DNA from: Streptosporangiaceae bacterium
GTDB taxonomy: Bacteria > Actinomycetota > Actinomycetes > Streptosporangiales > Streptosporangiaceae
Assembly: GCA_019239975.1 (NCBI GenBank)
Contig: JAFAZE010000069.1
Span: forward strand, 1-42,562
Reading direction: 5' to 3'
DNA length: 42,562 bases
Shown: in pieces, positions 9,346 to 18,072 of the stretch
Layout of the letters: each line of letters starts with the position of its first letter
How positions within the stretch are numbered: the stretch's first letter is position 1
Position numbers and translations under genes: made by a program
Notes under the pieces: generated by a model
What the model saw: the letters and a program-made list of their open reading frames with translations, nothing else
Told to the model about the DNA's origin: nothing
Databases searched by the model: none

Positions 9346-10298
9346 TGCGCCTGGTTTTCGCCGGGACTCCCGCTGCGGCGGTGGTGGCGCTGGACGCGCT
9401 GCTGGCGTCGCGGCATTCCGTCGCGGCCGTTGCCACCCGGCCGGACGCGCCCGCCGGCCGAGGCCGCCACGTGGAGGCCAGCCCCGTTGCCACCCGCGCC
9501 CGCGCCGAGGGCATCGAGGTGCTCACCCCGCGGCGGGCCCGCGACCCTGACTTCCTCGACCGGCTGCGCGAGATCGGGCCGGACTGCTGCCCGGTGACCG
9601 CGTACGGCGCGCTGCTTCCGCAGGCGGCGCTGGACATCCCGCCGCACGGCTGGGTCAACCTGCACTTCTCGCTGCTTCCCGCGTGGCGGGGCGCGGCGCC
9701 GGTGCAGCACGCGATCCTGCACGGCGACGACATCACGGGGGCAACGACCTTCCACATCGTCGCCGACCTGGACGCTGGCCCGGTGTACGGCGTGGTGACC
9801 GAACCGGTGCGGCCGGCCGACACCACCGGCGACCTGCTGGACCGGCTCGCGGTCTCCGGCGCCCGGCTGCTCGTGACGACCCTGGACGGGATCGAGGACG
9901 GCACGCTGGTCCCGGCCGAGCAGCCCGCGGAGGGCGTCAGCCTCGCGCCCAAGATCACCCCCGCCGACGCGCGCGTGGAATGGAAGATGCCCGCGTACGT
10001 CATCGACCGGCTGATCCGCGCGTGCACCCCGGAGCCGGGAGCGTGGACCGAATTCGACGGCGGCAGGCTGAAGCTGTGGCCGCTGGCCCGCTCGAACGGC
10101 CTCGCCCCGGCGGTTCCCTGGTCTCTGGCGCCCGGCGAGCTGCGCGCGGAACGCGACGCCGTCTACGCGGGCACCGGATCGCATCCGGTGCGGCTCGGCG
10201 ACGTCCAGCCACCCGGCAAGCGCCGCATGCGGGCCGCGGACTGGGCGCGGGGACTTCGCCCGCCGCACGGCGCCCCGAGTTCCCTGCGGCTGGGCTGA
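9345..10298 (+). CDS. fmt: methionyl-tRNA formyltransferase
   Basis: Formylates Met-tRNA(fMet) with 10-formyltetrahydrofolate for translation initiation, the partner reaction to Def. The N-terminal Rossmann part starts [19 protein letters not shown]. The catalytic region shows [22 protein letters not shown] (Asn, His) and [16 protein letters not shown] (Asp). The C-terminal tRNA-binding domain follows from about residue 205. It has 317 residues and normal length. The GTG at 9345 overlaps the def stop by one base. rsmB begins one base after its stop, so def-fmt-rsmB form one operon. Confidence 0.95.
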   Translation: MRLVFAGTPAAAVVALDALLASRHSVAAVATRPDAPAGRGRHVEASPVATRARAEGIEVLTPRRARDPDFLDRLREIGPDCCPVTAYGALLPQAALDIPPHGWVNLHFSLLPAWRGAAPVQHAILHGDDITGATTFHIVADLDAGPVYGVVTEPVRPADTTGDLLDRLAVSGARLLVTTLDGIEDGTLVPAEQPAEGVSLAPKITPADARVEWKMPAYVIDRLIRACTPEPGAWTEFDGGRLKLWPLARSNGLAPAVPWSLAPGELRAERDAVYAGTGSHPVRLGDVQPPGKRRMRAADWARGLRPPHGAPSSLRLG

Positions 10299-10299
10299 C

Positions 10300-11721
10300 G
10301 TGGCGGCTGGGCCAACAGGCACCCGCCGCGCCGGCCGTGATCCGGGCGGAGGCGCGCGGGGTCCCGCCGGACGGCGGCCCGGCCGTGCGGATCCGGCACG
10401 GCGTGCGGCCTATGACGTGCTCAGCGCGGTCGCGGACCGCACCGCCTACGCGAACCTGCTGCTTCCCCGGCTGCTGACCGAACGCGGCATCGCGGGCCGC
10501 GACGCGGCCCTGGCCACCGAGCTGACCTACGGAACGCTCCGGGGACGTGCCACCTACGACGCCGTGCTGACAGCCTGCAGCGACCGGCGCCTGGACCGGG
10601 TGGACCCGCCGGTCCGCGAGGTGCTCCGTATGGGCGCGCACCAGTTGCTCGCCACCAGGATCGGCAGCCACGCCGCCGTGGCCACCTCCGTTGACCTGGC
10701 GAAGGACGTCACCGGCCCGCGCGCGTCGGGGTTCGTCAACGCGGTGCTCCGGCGGGTGGCCACGCGGGACCTCGGCCAGTGGCTGACGATCGTCGCGCCG
10801 CCGCGCGAGTCCGATCCGGCCGGTTACCTGTCGGTGCGGTACAGCTATCCTCGCTGGATCGTTGACGCGTTCGGCGAGGCGCTCGGCGACGCGCCAGGTG
10901 GCGAGGAGACAGAGGCCGCGCTTGCCGCGGGCAACGAGAGACCTTCGGTCGTCCTGGCGGCCGTACCCGGCGCCGCGGATCGTGCCGAGATCATGCCGGA
11001 GGGTGCCGAGCCGACCCGCTGGTCGCCGTTCGGGTTCGTGCTGCCCGGCGGTGACCCGCGCGACCTGGTCTCCACCGGGCGCGCCGCGGTCCAGGACGAG
11101 GGGAGCCAGCTCGCCGCCCTGGCGCTCTTCCGCGCCGCGCTGGACGGCCCCGACGGGCTGTGGCTCGACCTGTGCGCGGGCCCGGGGGGCAAGGCGAGAC
11201 TGCTGCGCGGCCTCGCCGGCGGGCGTGGCGCCCGGCTGGTGGCCTCCGACATCCACCCGCACCGCGCCGCCCTGGTCCGCGCGGCGATCGCCCCCGGGGC
11301 CGTCGTGGCCGCCGACGGAACGCGGATCCCCTGGCGCGAGGGCGTCTTCGACCGCGTCCTGGCCGACGTCCCCTGCTCCGGCCTCGGCTCGCTCCGGCGG
11401 CGCCCCGAAGCGCGGTGGCGCAAGTCGCCAGCCGACGTGGCGGCCCTCGCCGGGCTGCAGCGGGAGCTGCTCCGCGCCGCCATAGCCTCGGCGCGGCCCG
11501 GCGGCCTGGTCGCCTACGTGACGTGCTCGCCGCACGTGGCCGAGACCCGGGAGGTCGTCGAGGCCGTCGTGGCGGACGGCGGCGCCGAAGTGCTCGACGC
11601 GCCGGCCCTTCTCCCCGAGGTCCCGGGCCTGCGCTCGCCGGGCCCTCTGTTCGCTCAGCTGTGGCCGCACCGCCACGGAACGGACGCCATCTTCATCGCC
11701 ATTCTGCGCCGTCTCGCGTGA
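10300..11721 (+). CDS. rsmB: 16S rRNA m5C967 methyltransferase RsmB
   Basis: SAM-dependent methylation of cytosine 967 in 16S rRNA (Sun/Fmu family), 473 residues. After a ~30-residue Gly/Arg-rich lead, a NusB-like RNA-binding domain (about 35-165; ARRAAYDVLSAVADRTAYAN) precedes the methyltransferase domain. This has the SAM motif LDLCAGPGGKARLL, the motif IV cysteine in DVPCSGLGSLRRRPE and the motif VI catalytic cysteine in YVTCSPHVAET. Both catalytic cysteines are intact. The start is GTG at 10300, one base after the fmt stop. Its place before rpe matches other actinomycetes. Confidence 0.95.
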   Translation: MAAGPTGTRRAGRDPGGGARGPAGRRPGRADPARRAAYDVLSAVADRTAYANLLLPRLLTERGIAGRDAALATELTYGTLRGRATYDAVLTACSDRRLDRVDPPVREVLRMGAHQLLATRIGSHAAVATSVDLAKDVTGPRASGFVNAVLRRVATRDLGQWLTIVAPPRESDPAGYLSVRYSYPRWIVDAFGEALGDAPGGEETEAALAAGNERPSVVLAAVPGAADRAEIMPEGAEPTRWSPFGFVLPGGDPRDLVSTGRAAVQDEGSQLAALALFRAALDGPDGLWLDLCAGPGGKARLLRGLAGGRGARLVASDIHPHRAALVRAAIAPGAVVAADGTRIPWREGVFDRVLADVPCSGLGSLRRRPEARWRKSPADVAALAGLQRELLRAAIASARPGGLVAYVTCSPHVAETREVVEAVVADGGAEVLDAPALLPEVPGLRSPGPLFAQLWPHRHGTDAIFIAILRRLA

Positions 11722-11797
11722 TCATCCTCCCGCACCGTCCTGCCTGATCACCCTCCCGCACCGGCTCGCCTGATCGCCTCCCGTGCCGCCCCGTTTC
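11720..11797. repeat. 26-base tandem repeat, three degenerate copies
   Basis: The core GATCAyCCTCCCGCACCG recurs at 11720, 11746 and, degenerate, at 11772, spaced exactly 26 bases apart. It lies between the convergent ends of rsmB and the DUF2786 gene. Confidence 0.75.
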
Positions 11798-11820
11798 ACC
11801 GCCGTCCCGCGCCGCCCGTG

Positions 11821-12555
11821 TCACCGGGCCAGGGCGGGGGCTGAGCGCGGCCGGATCCGCGGGCCGCCGATGTCGGCCTTCTCGCCTTCCCGGTAGCCGG
11901 CGTGGTAGCCGTTGCCGCTGTAGGTGATGCGGGTCCTGCGGGTGTTCGGATAGGCCTGCTCGCACTGCAGCCGCACGGTCAGCGCCCGGTCCGCGAGCAC
12001 CAGGGCGGTCGACGGCCCGGAGGACGGCCGACCGTCGTCGGCGTGCTCCGCCGCGGCCTGCTCGGCGGCCTTGACCCGGGCGACCACCGCCGCGCTGTAG
12101 CCGAGCATCCAGGACCGCCGCCAGGCGCGCGGATTGTGCGCGGTGGCGGGGATGATGGCCGCGGCCAGGCCGCGGGCCATCTGGACGAGCAGGGACGTGT
12201 ACAGGATGTCGGCGCGCTCCAGGTCGGAGGCATAGCCGAAGACGTGCACCCGGCTGCCGGGGATGCGGCGGGCCAGCAGCACGCACTGGCAGCGCAGCGC
12301 GGTCGCGAGCCCGGTCAGCAGGTGGGCCTTGACGGTTGCCCACGGATTGTCGATGTCAATGACGCGGTTGTCCGGCTTGTCGGTGTGCGGCTGGGTGGCG
12401 GCGAGCCGGGCGCGGTCGATGCCATAGCGGGCCATCAGCTCGGCGGCCTTGGCGGTCAGCGCCTCGGCCTCGTGCGGGGTGACACCCTCGTCTTCGGCCT
12501 TCGCCAGCAGCTTGCGGACGCGGTCGAGGAGAGCGGTCGATGGCTCAGTGTGCAC
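11821..12555 (-). CDS. DUF2786 domain protein
   Basis: 244 residues. The N-terminal ~45 residues form the DUF2786 motif (LLDRVRKLLAKAEDEGVTPHEAEALTAKAAELMARYGID), an alpha-helical domain of unknown role found in phage and bacterial proteins. The remaining part (VIDIDNPWATVKAHLLTGLATALRCQ.. and WMLGYSAAVVARVKAAEQ) matches the usual C-terminal half of these actinobacterial proteins and looks soluble. The GTG start at 12555 has GGGAGG about 8 bases upstream. It is transcribed against its neighbours, convergent with rsmB and divergent from rpe. Function is unknown. Confidence 0.8.
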   Translation of the reverse strand: MHTEPSTALLDRVRKLLAKAEDEGVTPHEAEALTAKAAELMARYGIDRARLAATQPHTDKPDNRVIDIDNPWATVKAHLLTGLATALRCQCVLLARRIPGSRVHVFGYASDLERADILYTSLLVQMARGLAAAIIPATAHNPRAWRRSWMLGYSAAVVARVKAAEQAAAEHADDGRPSSGPSTALVLADRALTVRLQCEQAYPNTRRTRITYSGNGYHAGYREGEKADIGGPRIRPRSAPALAR

Positions 12556-12703
12556 CGGGTAACCTCCCGTGAAGTTCGGTCGAACTGAAAATCGACCATA
12601 ACAGCAAGGTACGACATTCTCCCCGACCCGCGCCGGCGACCACGCGAGCAGGCACCCGCCGGATTTCCCTGGGTCACGGGATGAGGCCGCGCCGGTGGCA
12701 CTC

Positions 12704-12721
12704 TACACTCGCGTCTATATG
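12704..12721 (+). promoter_or_regulatory. possible leaderless promoter of rpe
   Basis: TACACT (12704-12709) is placed so that transcription would begin at or within two or three bases of the rpe ATG at 12719. No Shine-Dalgarno sequence precedes that ATG (CGCGTCTAT). The -35 region is weak. Leaderless mRNAs are common in actinomycetes. Confidence 0.4.
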
Positions 12722-13402
12722 GCTGTTCAGATCTCGCCCAGCATTCTGTCCGCCGACTACGCCCGGCTTGCCGACGAGACCGCCGCGGTCTCCGGCGTCG
12801 CCGACTGGCTGCACGTCGACGTGATGGACTACCACTTCGTGCCCAACCTCACCATCGGCCTGCCGGTGGTCGAGGCTCTCCTCAAGCACACCAGCCTGCC
12901 GCTCGACTGCCACCTGATGATCGATGACCCGGATCGCTGGGCGCCGGGCTACGCCGAGGCCGGAGCCGGCAACGTGACCGTCCACGCCGAGGCGGCGCGG
13001 GCCCCGGTGCGAACGCTGCGCGCGATCCGCGCCGCCGGCGCCCGCGCCGGGCTCGCCCTCAACCCGGGTACCGCGGTCGAGCCGTACGAGGACCTGCTCC
13101 CCGAGGTCGACATGCTGCTGCTGATGACCGTCGAGCCGGGCTTCGGCGGCCAGCAGTTCCTCGACATGGTGCTGCCCAAGCTCCGCCGTACCCGGGCCCT
13201 GGTGGCCAGGCAGGGGGGAGCCGTATGGCTGCAGGTGGACGGCGGGGTGAGCGCCGAGACCATCGAGCGCTGTGCCGACGCCGGCGCCGACGTGTTCGTG
13301 GCAGGCTCGGCCGTCTACGGCGCCGACGACCCGGCACGCGCGATCCAGGCCCTGCGCGCCCAGGCCGAGCGGGCCACCGCCGGCTCGGCCTGGGCGCGCT
13401 GA
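12719..13402 (+). CDS. rpe: ribulose-phosphate 3-epimerase
   Basis: Interconverts ribulose-5-phosphate and xylulose-5-phosphate in the pentose phosphate pathway. This TIM-barrel protein of 227 residues has all its signatures: [32 protein letters not shown] with metal/catalytic Asp, [30 protein letters not shown] and LQVDGGVS. An in-frame GTG at 12695 would add MALYTRVY, but the ATG at 12719 gives the family N-terminus and fits a leaderless transcript. In many actinomycetes ribD follows directly; here the conserved order ends and the accessory block begins. Confidence 0.95.
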   Translation: MAVQISPSILSADYARLADETAAVSGVADWLHVDVMDYHFVPNLTIGLPVVEALLKHTSLPLDCHLMIDDPDRWAPGYAEAGAGNVTVHAEAARAPVRTLRAIRAAGARAGLALNPGTAVEPYEDLLPEVDMLLLMTVEPGFGGQQFLDMVLPKLRRTRALVARQGGAVWLQVDGGVSAETIERCADAGADVFVAGSAVYGADDPARAIQALRAQAERATAGSAWAR

Positions 13403-13617
13403 CGGGCTACCGCGCCGGGGCGCGAGCTCAGCCCGGGACCTGCCCGGCGTGGTTGACGAAGCCGCGCTGCAGGACGGCGGCCTCGCCGGACGTTGAGCCG
13501 TCGGCGACGTCTGCCCCGCGTGCCGCCGTCCTGAATGGCCAGGATCGCCGCGCCGCGCACGAGCTGAGACAGGCCTGCGCCCGCCGGATCACATCCGGCC
13601 CCGCCCGGGCGAGCAGT

Positions 13618-14310
13618 TCAGCGCCGTGAGCGCTCACGATCGGGCACAGATCTCCTCTTGCCACCTGTGTTGTCGTTCTTGGCTGAGTAGTAGGTGAGGA
13701 ACATGTCCACGCCATGGTTGATGAGTTCGTGTGTGCGTTTCTTGTCGATTCGTTCGCCGTAAGCGATGTGGGTGAAGTGCGGGTAAAGGACGAGGGAGTA
13801 CAGCTGGATCAGAGCGAGGTCGATATCGGGGATGTTGAGTTCACCGGCATCGATCCGGTTGCGGAACTCCCCGGCGAGGATGGCAGATGTCAGGTCGGGG
13901 CCGTTGGCCTTCCACGCCCGGCCGAGCTCGGGAAACCGCTGTGCCTCGCTGGCGACCAGTGCGCGGAGCGCGAGCACCTGGGGCCGCGCCATACCCGCCA
14001 CCCACCCTCGCGCCGTCTGCACGAGGATCTCCCGGATGTCGGTGGACTCAGCCAGGCTCTTCTTCAAGGCCACCGTCGGCTGCTGGAGTGCCTCCTCGAG
14101 GGCATCGCGGATGACCGCGAGAAACAACTCGCTCTTGCTCCCGAAGTGGTTGTAGATCGTCACCTTCGAGACGCCGGCCCGTTCGGCGATGACATCGATG
14201 CCGGCTTCGAAGCCGCGGGCAAGGAATACCTCGCGGGCGGCGTCCACGATCGCTCGCCGCTTGAGATCGGCGCGCTCGCCGGTGGGCGTCCGCCGTCGCA
14301 CTCCGGTCAT
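13618..14310 (-). CDS. TetR-family repressor of the adjacent efflux gene
   Basis: 230 residues with an N-terminal helix-turn-helix of TetR type: IVDAAREVFLARGFEAGIDVIAERAGVSKVTIYNHFGSKSELFLAV, about residues 20-65. The ligand-binding C-terminal half resembles the AefR/TetR_C group (LRALVASEAQRFPELGRAWKANGP). It is divergent from the MFS gene at 14451. The space between them carries two identical TGAACTG-N7-CAGTTCA sites, so it most likely represses itself and the pump until a pump substrate binds. The ATG at 14310 is assigned by the domain start. The C-terminus is Lys/Arg-rich. Confidence 0.88.
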   Translation of the reverse strand: MTGVRRRTPTGERADLKRRAIVDAAREVFLARGFEAGIDVIAERAGVSKVTIYNHFGSKSELFLAVIRDALEEALQQPTVALKKSLAESTDIREILVQTARGWVAGMARPQVLALRALVASEAQRFPELGRAWKANGPDLTSAILAGEFRNRIDAGELNIPDIDLALIQLYSLVLYPHFTHIAYGERIDKKRTHELINHGVDMFLTYYSAKNDNTGGKRRSVPDRERSRR

Positions 14311-14331
14311 GCCCGCATGATACCAAGCCTA

Positions 14332-14352
14332 TGAACTGACCCGTGCAGTTCA
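14332..14352. promoter_or_regulatory. TetR-type operator, site 1
   Basis: TGAACTG-N7-CAGTTCA, an inverted repeat with 7-base arms, 22 bases upstream of the tetR start. Its half-sites and spacing equal those of site 2, and further half-sites (ACTGAACTGAAC) lie between the two. Confidence 0.75.
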
Positions 14353-14376
14353 ACTGAACTGAACTATTGTGTTCAT

Positions 14377-14399
14377 ATGAACTGTAGCGTACAGTTCAT
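14377..14399. promoter_or_regulatory. TetR-type operator, site 2
   Basis: Arms ATGAACTGTA and TACAGTTCAT flank GCG: a perfect 10-base-arm palindrome that contains the TGAACTG-N7-CAGTTCA pattern of site 1. It lies about 50 bases upstream of the MFS start, where it could block the pump promoter. Confidence 0.85.
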
Positions 14400-14450
14400 T
14401 TCACGTGCTCGCGGGAGAACCGCTCCGCTACCTGACAGGGGGTACACCTG

Positions 14451-15944
14451 GTGCCGAAGCCCACAATGACCTGGGCGGAGTCCGCCGCGCCGCGCCGCGA
14501 TCGCCGGGCTGCGCGGCTGGCGTTGTTGTCGTTCGCGATGCTGATCGTGTCCCTGGACCAGTACATCGTCGTGGTCGCCCTGCCCGAGATCAGAACCGGC
14601 CTGGGCTACTCTGCCCAGACTCTCCAAGCGGTCATCAGCGCATACGCGATCGCCTCCAGCGGATTCGTGCTGTTCGGCGGCCGCGCCGCGGATCTGCTCG
14701 GCCCGCGCCGGGTGCTGGTCACCGGGCTGGCGCTGTACGCCGTCGCGTCGGCCGCCGGGGGACTGGCCACCGTGCCGCTCGTCCAGCTCGGCAGCCGCGC
14801 GCTGCAGGGCCTGGGCGGCGCGCTGGTCTTCCCCAGCACCTCGGCGATCATCAACACGACCTTCGCCGAGGGACGCGACCGCAACCGCGCGCTGAGTGTA
14901 TGGGGCGGAGCCGGCGCTGCCGGCCTGGTCGTCGGGGTCCTGCTCGGCGGGGTACTCACGCAGGCTTTCGGGTGGCAGGCGGTATTCTTCGTCAACGTTC
15001 CGCTGGCCGGCGCCGCGATCGTCCTGGCGTTCGCGCTCATTGACGCCGACCGGGCACGTGGGGCGGGGCGACGGTTCGACCTGCCCGGCGCGCTGAGCGT
15101 CACCGTCGCGGTGACCCTGCTGGTGTCCGCCCTGGTGCGCGGGCCGGACGCAGGGTGGGGCTCGCCGGGAATCGTGGCCGCCCTGGCCGCCGGCTTCCTG
15201 CTGCTCGCAACGTTCACGGTGATCGAGTGGCGCAGCACCGATCCGCTGTTGCCATTGCGCCTGCTGACCAACCCCAGCCTCGTCCTGGCCGTGACAGTCG
15301 CGTTCATGTTCACCGCCACGTTCGGGTCACTGCTGTACTTCCTGTCCATCTATCTCCAGGACGTCCGGGGATATGGCGCGCTGGCCACCGGCCTCGGGTT
15401 CCTGCTGCCCACCGCGGTGGTGGTCGCCGGCTCGGTGCTGGCGGGACCCATCGTGACCCGGATCGGCGTGCCGCGCACCCTGTTCGGCGCGCTTGCCGCC
15501 GGCGCCGGCGGCGCCTGCCTGCTCGGGCTCGCGCTGACGCCCGATGGCTCCTACACCTGGCTGGTGCCCGGCTTGATCGCGGTCAGCGCCGGCGACGGCA
15601 CCGTGTTCACGACCATGTACATCGCAGCGGCGACCGGAGTGCCCGGCCATCGGCAGGGACTCGCCTCGGGGATCGTCACCACCGGTTCAGGGATCGGCGC
15701 CGCGGCCGGTCTCGCCGTGCTGGTCCTGATCGCCAATGCCAGCTCCCGCGGACTTGACGGCAACGCGTTGCGGATCGCCACCAGCGGCGGGATCAGGACG
15801 GCCGTGCTCGCCATCGCCGGCGGAATCGCGATCACCTTCCTGATCACACTCGCATGGACTTACCGGCGCGGAGCGCGCAGGCGTGACCGGCAAGACGGCA
15901 TCCCCGAGGTACCGGCGTCCAGGCCGACTTGCCGTGCCGCGTGA
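14451..15944 (+). CDS. MFS drug exporter, DHA2 (EmrB/QacA-like) family
   Basis: A proton-driven multidrug efflux pump, 497 residues, with about 14 hydrophobic segments. The first is [23 protein letters not shown], with the acidic residue typical of DHA2 helix 1. Motif A is [12 protein letters not shown] between helices 2 and 3. The motif C region is [30 protein letters not shown]. The C-terminus is short and basic. The start GTG at 14451 follows CAGGGGG. It is probably controlled by the divergent TetR. The substrate is unknown. Confidence 0.9.
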   Translation: MPKPTMTWAESAAPRRDRRAARLALLSFAMLIVSLDQYIVVVALPEIRTGLGYSAQTLQAVISAYAIASSGFVLFGGRAADLLGPRRVLVTGLALYAVASAAGGLATVPLVQLGSRALQGLGGALVFPSTSAIINTTFAEGRDRNRALSVWGGAGAAGLVVGVLLGGVLTQAFGWQAVFFVNVPLAGAAIVLAFALIDADRARGAGRRFDLPGALSVTVAVTLLVSALVRGPDAGWGSPGIVAALAAGFLLLATFTVIEWRSTDPLLPLRLLTNPSLVLAVTVAFMFTATFGSLLYFLSIYLQDVRGYGALATGLGFLLPTAVVVAGSVLAGPIVTRIGVPRTLFGALAAGAGGACLLGLALTPDGSYTWLVPGLIAVSAGDGTVFTTMYIAAATGVPGHRQGLASGIVTTGSGIGAAAGLAVLVLIANASSRGLDGNALRIATSGGIRTAVLAIAGGIAITFLITLAWTYRRGARRRDRQDGIPEVPASRPTCRAA

Positions 15945-16305
15945 CTGGACCGGCTACCTCGCCGCACGAACCGCAGCGAGTGGTAAGCCGATGCAGGACG
16001 AACAGCTTCCGGTCGGCGGCATGTGCCGACGACGAGTCAGGGTGTCCGCTGTCCATCTGGTCCCAGAGTTCGTCCGCACTGGGCGCGCATGATGTAGATG
16101 AAGCACGCTCACCCGAACCTGGATCGCTGACAACCGGCGTACCGGAAGATCCTCGGCAGAACTTCCGGGACGCGGTGTCGGATCGGGGCAGCGGCGTTCG
16201 TAGCAGGGGTGAGACGCCGACCAGGGCGCCCGGGGAGAAAGGGACCACGATCATGAAGCACGTGACATAGCAGGACCGGAACCATCTCTACTGATCAGGA
16301 CAGGA
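15945..16305. other. 361-base gap after the MFS gene
   Basis: No gene supported. A loose 7-bp hairpin (CCGGAAG 16142-16148 with CTTCCGG 16162-16168) may stop MFS transcription. A five-codon frame (ATG AAG CAC GTG ACA TAG at 16253) follows a purine-rich GGGGAGAAAGGG. It could be a leader peptide for the next gene but is more likely chance. Confidence 0.4.
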
Positions 16306-17139
16306 ATGATGACCGATTCGACGGCAACTGGCGGAACCAGACCCTTCCGATTCGGGGTCGTTGCCCCGCTCACAACTGACCTGCCGACGTGGCGAGACCG
16401 GGTGCGCCGCATCGCCGGCAGCGGATACTCCACGCTGCTGATGCCCGACGTCCCGCAATGGCAGCCGGTGCCTGCCCCCACGCTGGCCGTCGCGGCCACC
16501 GTTGCCGACCTGCGGGTGGGCACTTGGGTGTATGCCTCCCCGTTCCGCCCGCCATGGATGACGGCGTGGGAAGCGCACTCGCTGTCGGTGCTCACTGACG
16601 GTCGCTTCGAGATGGGCATCGGCACCGGCAGGCCTGGCATTGAAGACGAACTCCGCGAACGGGGGCTGCCCGTGGTTCCGCCGGGCGAGCGGCTGGCCCA
16701 GGTGCGTGAGACCGTGACGGCGCTGCGAGATCTCGACGGCCCCGACTTGCACACGCCGGTGGTGATGGCCGTGCGCGGGCCGAAGGCCCGGGCACTGGCG
16801 GCCGAGGTCGCAGACACGGTCACCTTCGCACTGATGCCGGGAGAGGATCGGGTCGAAATCACACGGCTGGCACGCGACTTCCGCGCCATCCGGGACGTTG
16901 AACTCGCGCTCCACGTGCCGGTAATCGGCGACACAGTCGCGCCGTTCATGGCGCCCCCCGACACCGACCCTGCTGCGCTTCGCGCGGCGGACTCGCTGGC
17001 GGTACTTCCGGATGACCCCGCGGCAGCCGCCGAGGAGATCCAGCGGCGACGGGAGGAGACCGGCTTCTCCTACTTCGTCTTCGGCGCCGACTCCGCCGAC
17101 GCGCTCGCTCCGGTCGTAGCTGAGCTGGCCGGACATTAG
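16306..17139 (+). CDS. luciferase-like (LLM) flavin/F420-dependent oxidoreductase
   Basis: 277 residues of the bacterial-luciferase TIM-barrel superfamily. It starts FRFGVVAPLTTDLPTWRDRVRRIAGSGYSTLLMPD and continues VADLRVGTWVYASPFRPPWMTAWEAHSLSVLTDGRFEMGIGTGRPG, the family's cofactor-binding loop region. The sequence resembles F420-dependent actinobacterial members (TIGR03621-like), which reduce or oxidise small molecules, but F420 versus FMN use cannot be settled by eye. Two in-frame ATGs (16306 and 16309) follow AGGACAGGA. It stands alone between the pump gene and a scar of broken genes. Substrate unknown. Confidence 0.85.
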   Translation: MMTDSTATGGTRPFRFGVVAPLTTDLPTWRDRVRRIAGSGYSTLLMPDVPQWQPVPAPTLAVAATVADLRVGTWVYASPFRPPWMTAWEAHSLSVLTDGRFEMGIGTGRPGIEDELRERGLPVVPPGERLAQVRETVTALRDLDGPDLHTPVVMAVRGPKARALAAEVADTVTFALMPGEDRVEITRLARDFRAIRDVELALHVPVIGDTVAPFMAPPDTDPAALRAADSLAVLPDDPAAAAEEIQRRREETGFSYFVFGADSADALAPVVAELAGH

Positions 17140-17141
17140 GC

Positions 17142-17229
17142 CAGCGGGCGTACGACAAAGCCATCGAGCTGGCGGGCAACACCGCCGAGACCCGCCTCCC
17201 TGGCACGCCGCCGCGACCAGCTCGGGTAG
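17142..17229 (+). pseudogene. remnant of the C-terminus of an ECF sigma factor (SigJ/DUF6596 type)
   Basis: Immediately after the LLM stop, one frame reads QRAYDKAIELAGNTAETR. The +1 frame then gives LARRRDQLG and TAG at 17227-17229. Joined, these match the C-terminal helix pair of RpoE-like sigma factors with a TPR-like tail (A-Y-x-x-A-I/L-x-L-A-x-N-x-x-E-x-x-x-L-x-x-R). The frame slip and the absence of the sigma domains mark it as a decayed fragment. Family assignment is by pattern only. Confidence 0.55.
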
Positions 17230-17255
17230 CCCCCGCGAATCCGTGTGCTTCGTCC

Positions 17256-17405
17256 ATGGCCCTGCTGGCCCAGCCGGACCGTTCCGTCCTCGAGGTCTCA
17301 ATCGCCGTGGGTTTCGACGACGCCGGGGCGTTCGCTCGATCGTTCGCCAGGCACTGCGGGGAGACTCCCTCCGCCTGCAAACGGCGGATCAGTGGAGCGC
17401 CTTGA
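17256..17405 (+). pseudogene. remnant of an AraC-family regulator (second HTH only)
   Basis: The 49 codons from ATG 17256 read MALLAQPDRSVLEVSIAVGF, then DDAGAFARSFARHCGETPSACKRR: the second helix-turn-helix and end of an AraC/XylS protein (A-x-x-V-G-F-D-D-x-x-x-F-x-R-x-F-x-R-x-x-G-x-T-P). The sensor domain and first HTH are missing. The same frame continues upstream into the sigma remnant, so the junction looks like a deletion fusing two broken genes. A functional mini-protein is unlikely. Confidence 0.75.
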
Positions 17406-17474
17406 ATCGCCCGCAGCTTCCGCAACCGCCACAGGTACCGACTACGCATGCTGCTCATCGGCGGCGCGAGCAAT

Positions 17475-17540
17475 GCTTGAGACCTGTGGACCGGCTGGGA
17501 AGGGGTGTACTTTCCCGGTGACCGTGTCGAGTCTCAAGCA
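17475..17540. repeat. 10-base inverted repeat flanking a 46-base hairpin-prone core
   Basis: TGCTTGAGAC (17475-17484) and GTCTCAAGCA (17531-17540), both extended outward by CAA/ATG. The core contains GGGAAGG..CTTTCCC. It sits between the AraC remnant and the IS256-type fragment and may be an insertion-sequence end or a small non-autonomous element. Confidence 0.5.
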
Positions 17541-17580
17541 ATGACCGGCGTTGGCGCGCCGGCCGGGAAGGTACAGCCCG

Positions 17581-17751
17581 ATGCTCACCATAGTCCCTGG
17601 CAACGGCTCTGGCCACGAGGGCGGGAAGGATCACGCACCGTCGCTGATCGATGAGATTGTCCGTGAGGGCGCCCGGCGGATGCTGGCCGAGGCGCTGCAA
17701 GCCGGGGTGGACGCCAAGCTCGCCGAACGCGCCCGGCAGGACGTGGCATGA
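17581..17751 (+). mobile_element. truncated IS256-type transposase, N-terminal fragment
   Basis: From ATG 17581 the frame reads MLTIVPGNGSGHEGGKDHAP, then SLIDEIVREGARRMLAEALQ and AGVDAKLAERARQDVA before TGA. The SLIDEIVREGARRMLAEALQAxVDA block is the conserved N-terminus of IS256/Mutator-type transposases of actinomycetes. The DDE catalytic domain (about 340 residues) is entirely missing, so this is a dead relic. The inverted repeat just upstream may be its left end. Confidence 0.7.
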
Positions 17752-17981
17752 TCTTCGAGCTCCATCCGCCCCGGGCAGCCGGGCCGCTGCGCATCGGCGC
17801 GACCGGCAGGAGAATGGATCGCCAGCCATACCAGGCCTGCGGTCTTGTCTTCCTGGTCAAGGCCGGCGAGCCGGTTCAGCCGGTCCCGGGGTGCGGGGGC
17901 CGCGCCGGTGACGGCGAGCGGTGCTGCGGGGGAGGCGGTCACGGCGTGCCCGCGCTGAGGAAAGATGGTGTCCATGGTCAT
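17631..17981 (-). other. possible reverse-strand gene start, broken by the IS relic
   Basis: From ATG 17981 the reverse strand reads MTMDTIFPQRGHAVTASPAA, then PRDRLNRLAGLDQEDKTAGL. The first ~60 residues look protein-like; after that the frame only shadows the IS256 fragment. A strong palindrome at 18048-18072 lies 67 bases upstream, as an operator would. I suspect the 5' end of a gene whose remainder was lost. No family is recognised. Confidence 0.25.
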
Positions 17982-18047
17982 TCCGTCCGTTGGGTGGATG
18001 GGATGGTCTAGGGCCGTCGCCGGTGCTCCAACACCACGGCGGCCCGC

Positions 18048-18072
18048 CTGATTCTGAATGTTTCAGAATCAG
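18048..18072. promoter_or_regulatory. 25-base perfect palindrome, likely operator
   Basis: Arms CTGATTCTGAA and TTCAGAATCAG around TGT. It is embedded in an AT-rich patch (AGCTAAAATAGCTTAATCGAAATTG follows), unlike the GC-rich surroundings. It is typical of a TetR or MarR family operator, but no such regulator gene is adjacent: it is upstream of the broken reverse-strand frame at 17981 and ~360 bases past the end of the MFS gene. Confidence 0.7.

Noticed and set aside
15844..16254. Reverse frame with CGSC near the MFS end
   Set aside because: The Cys pair hinted at a zinc ribbon, but the frame overlaps the MFS 3' end and has no family likeness.
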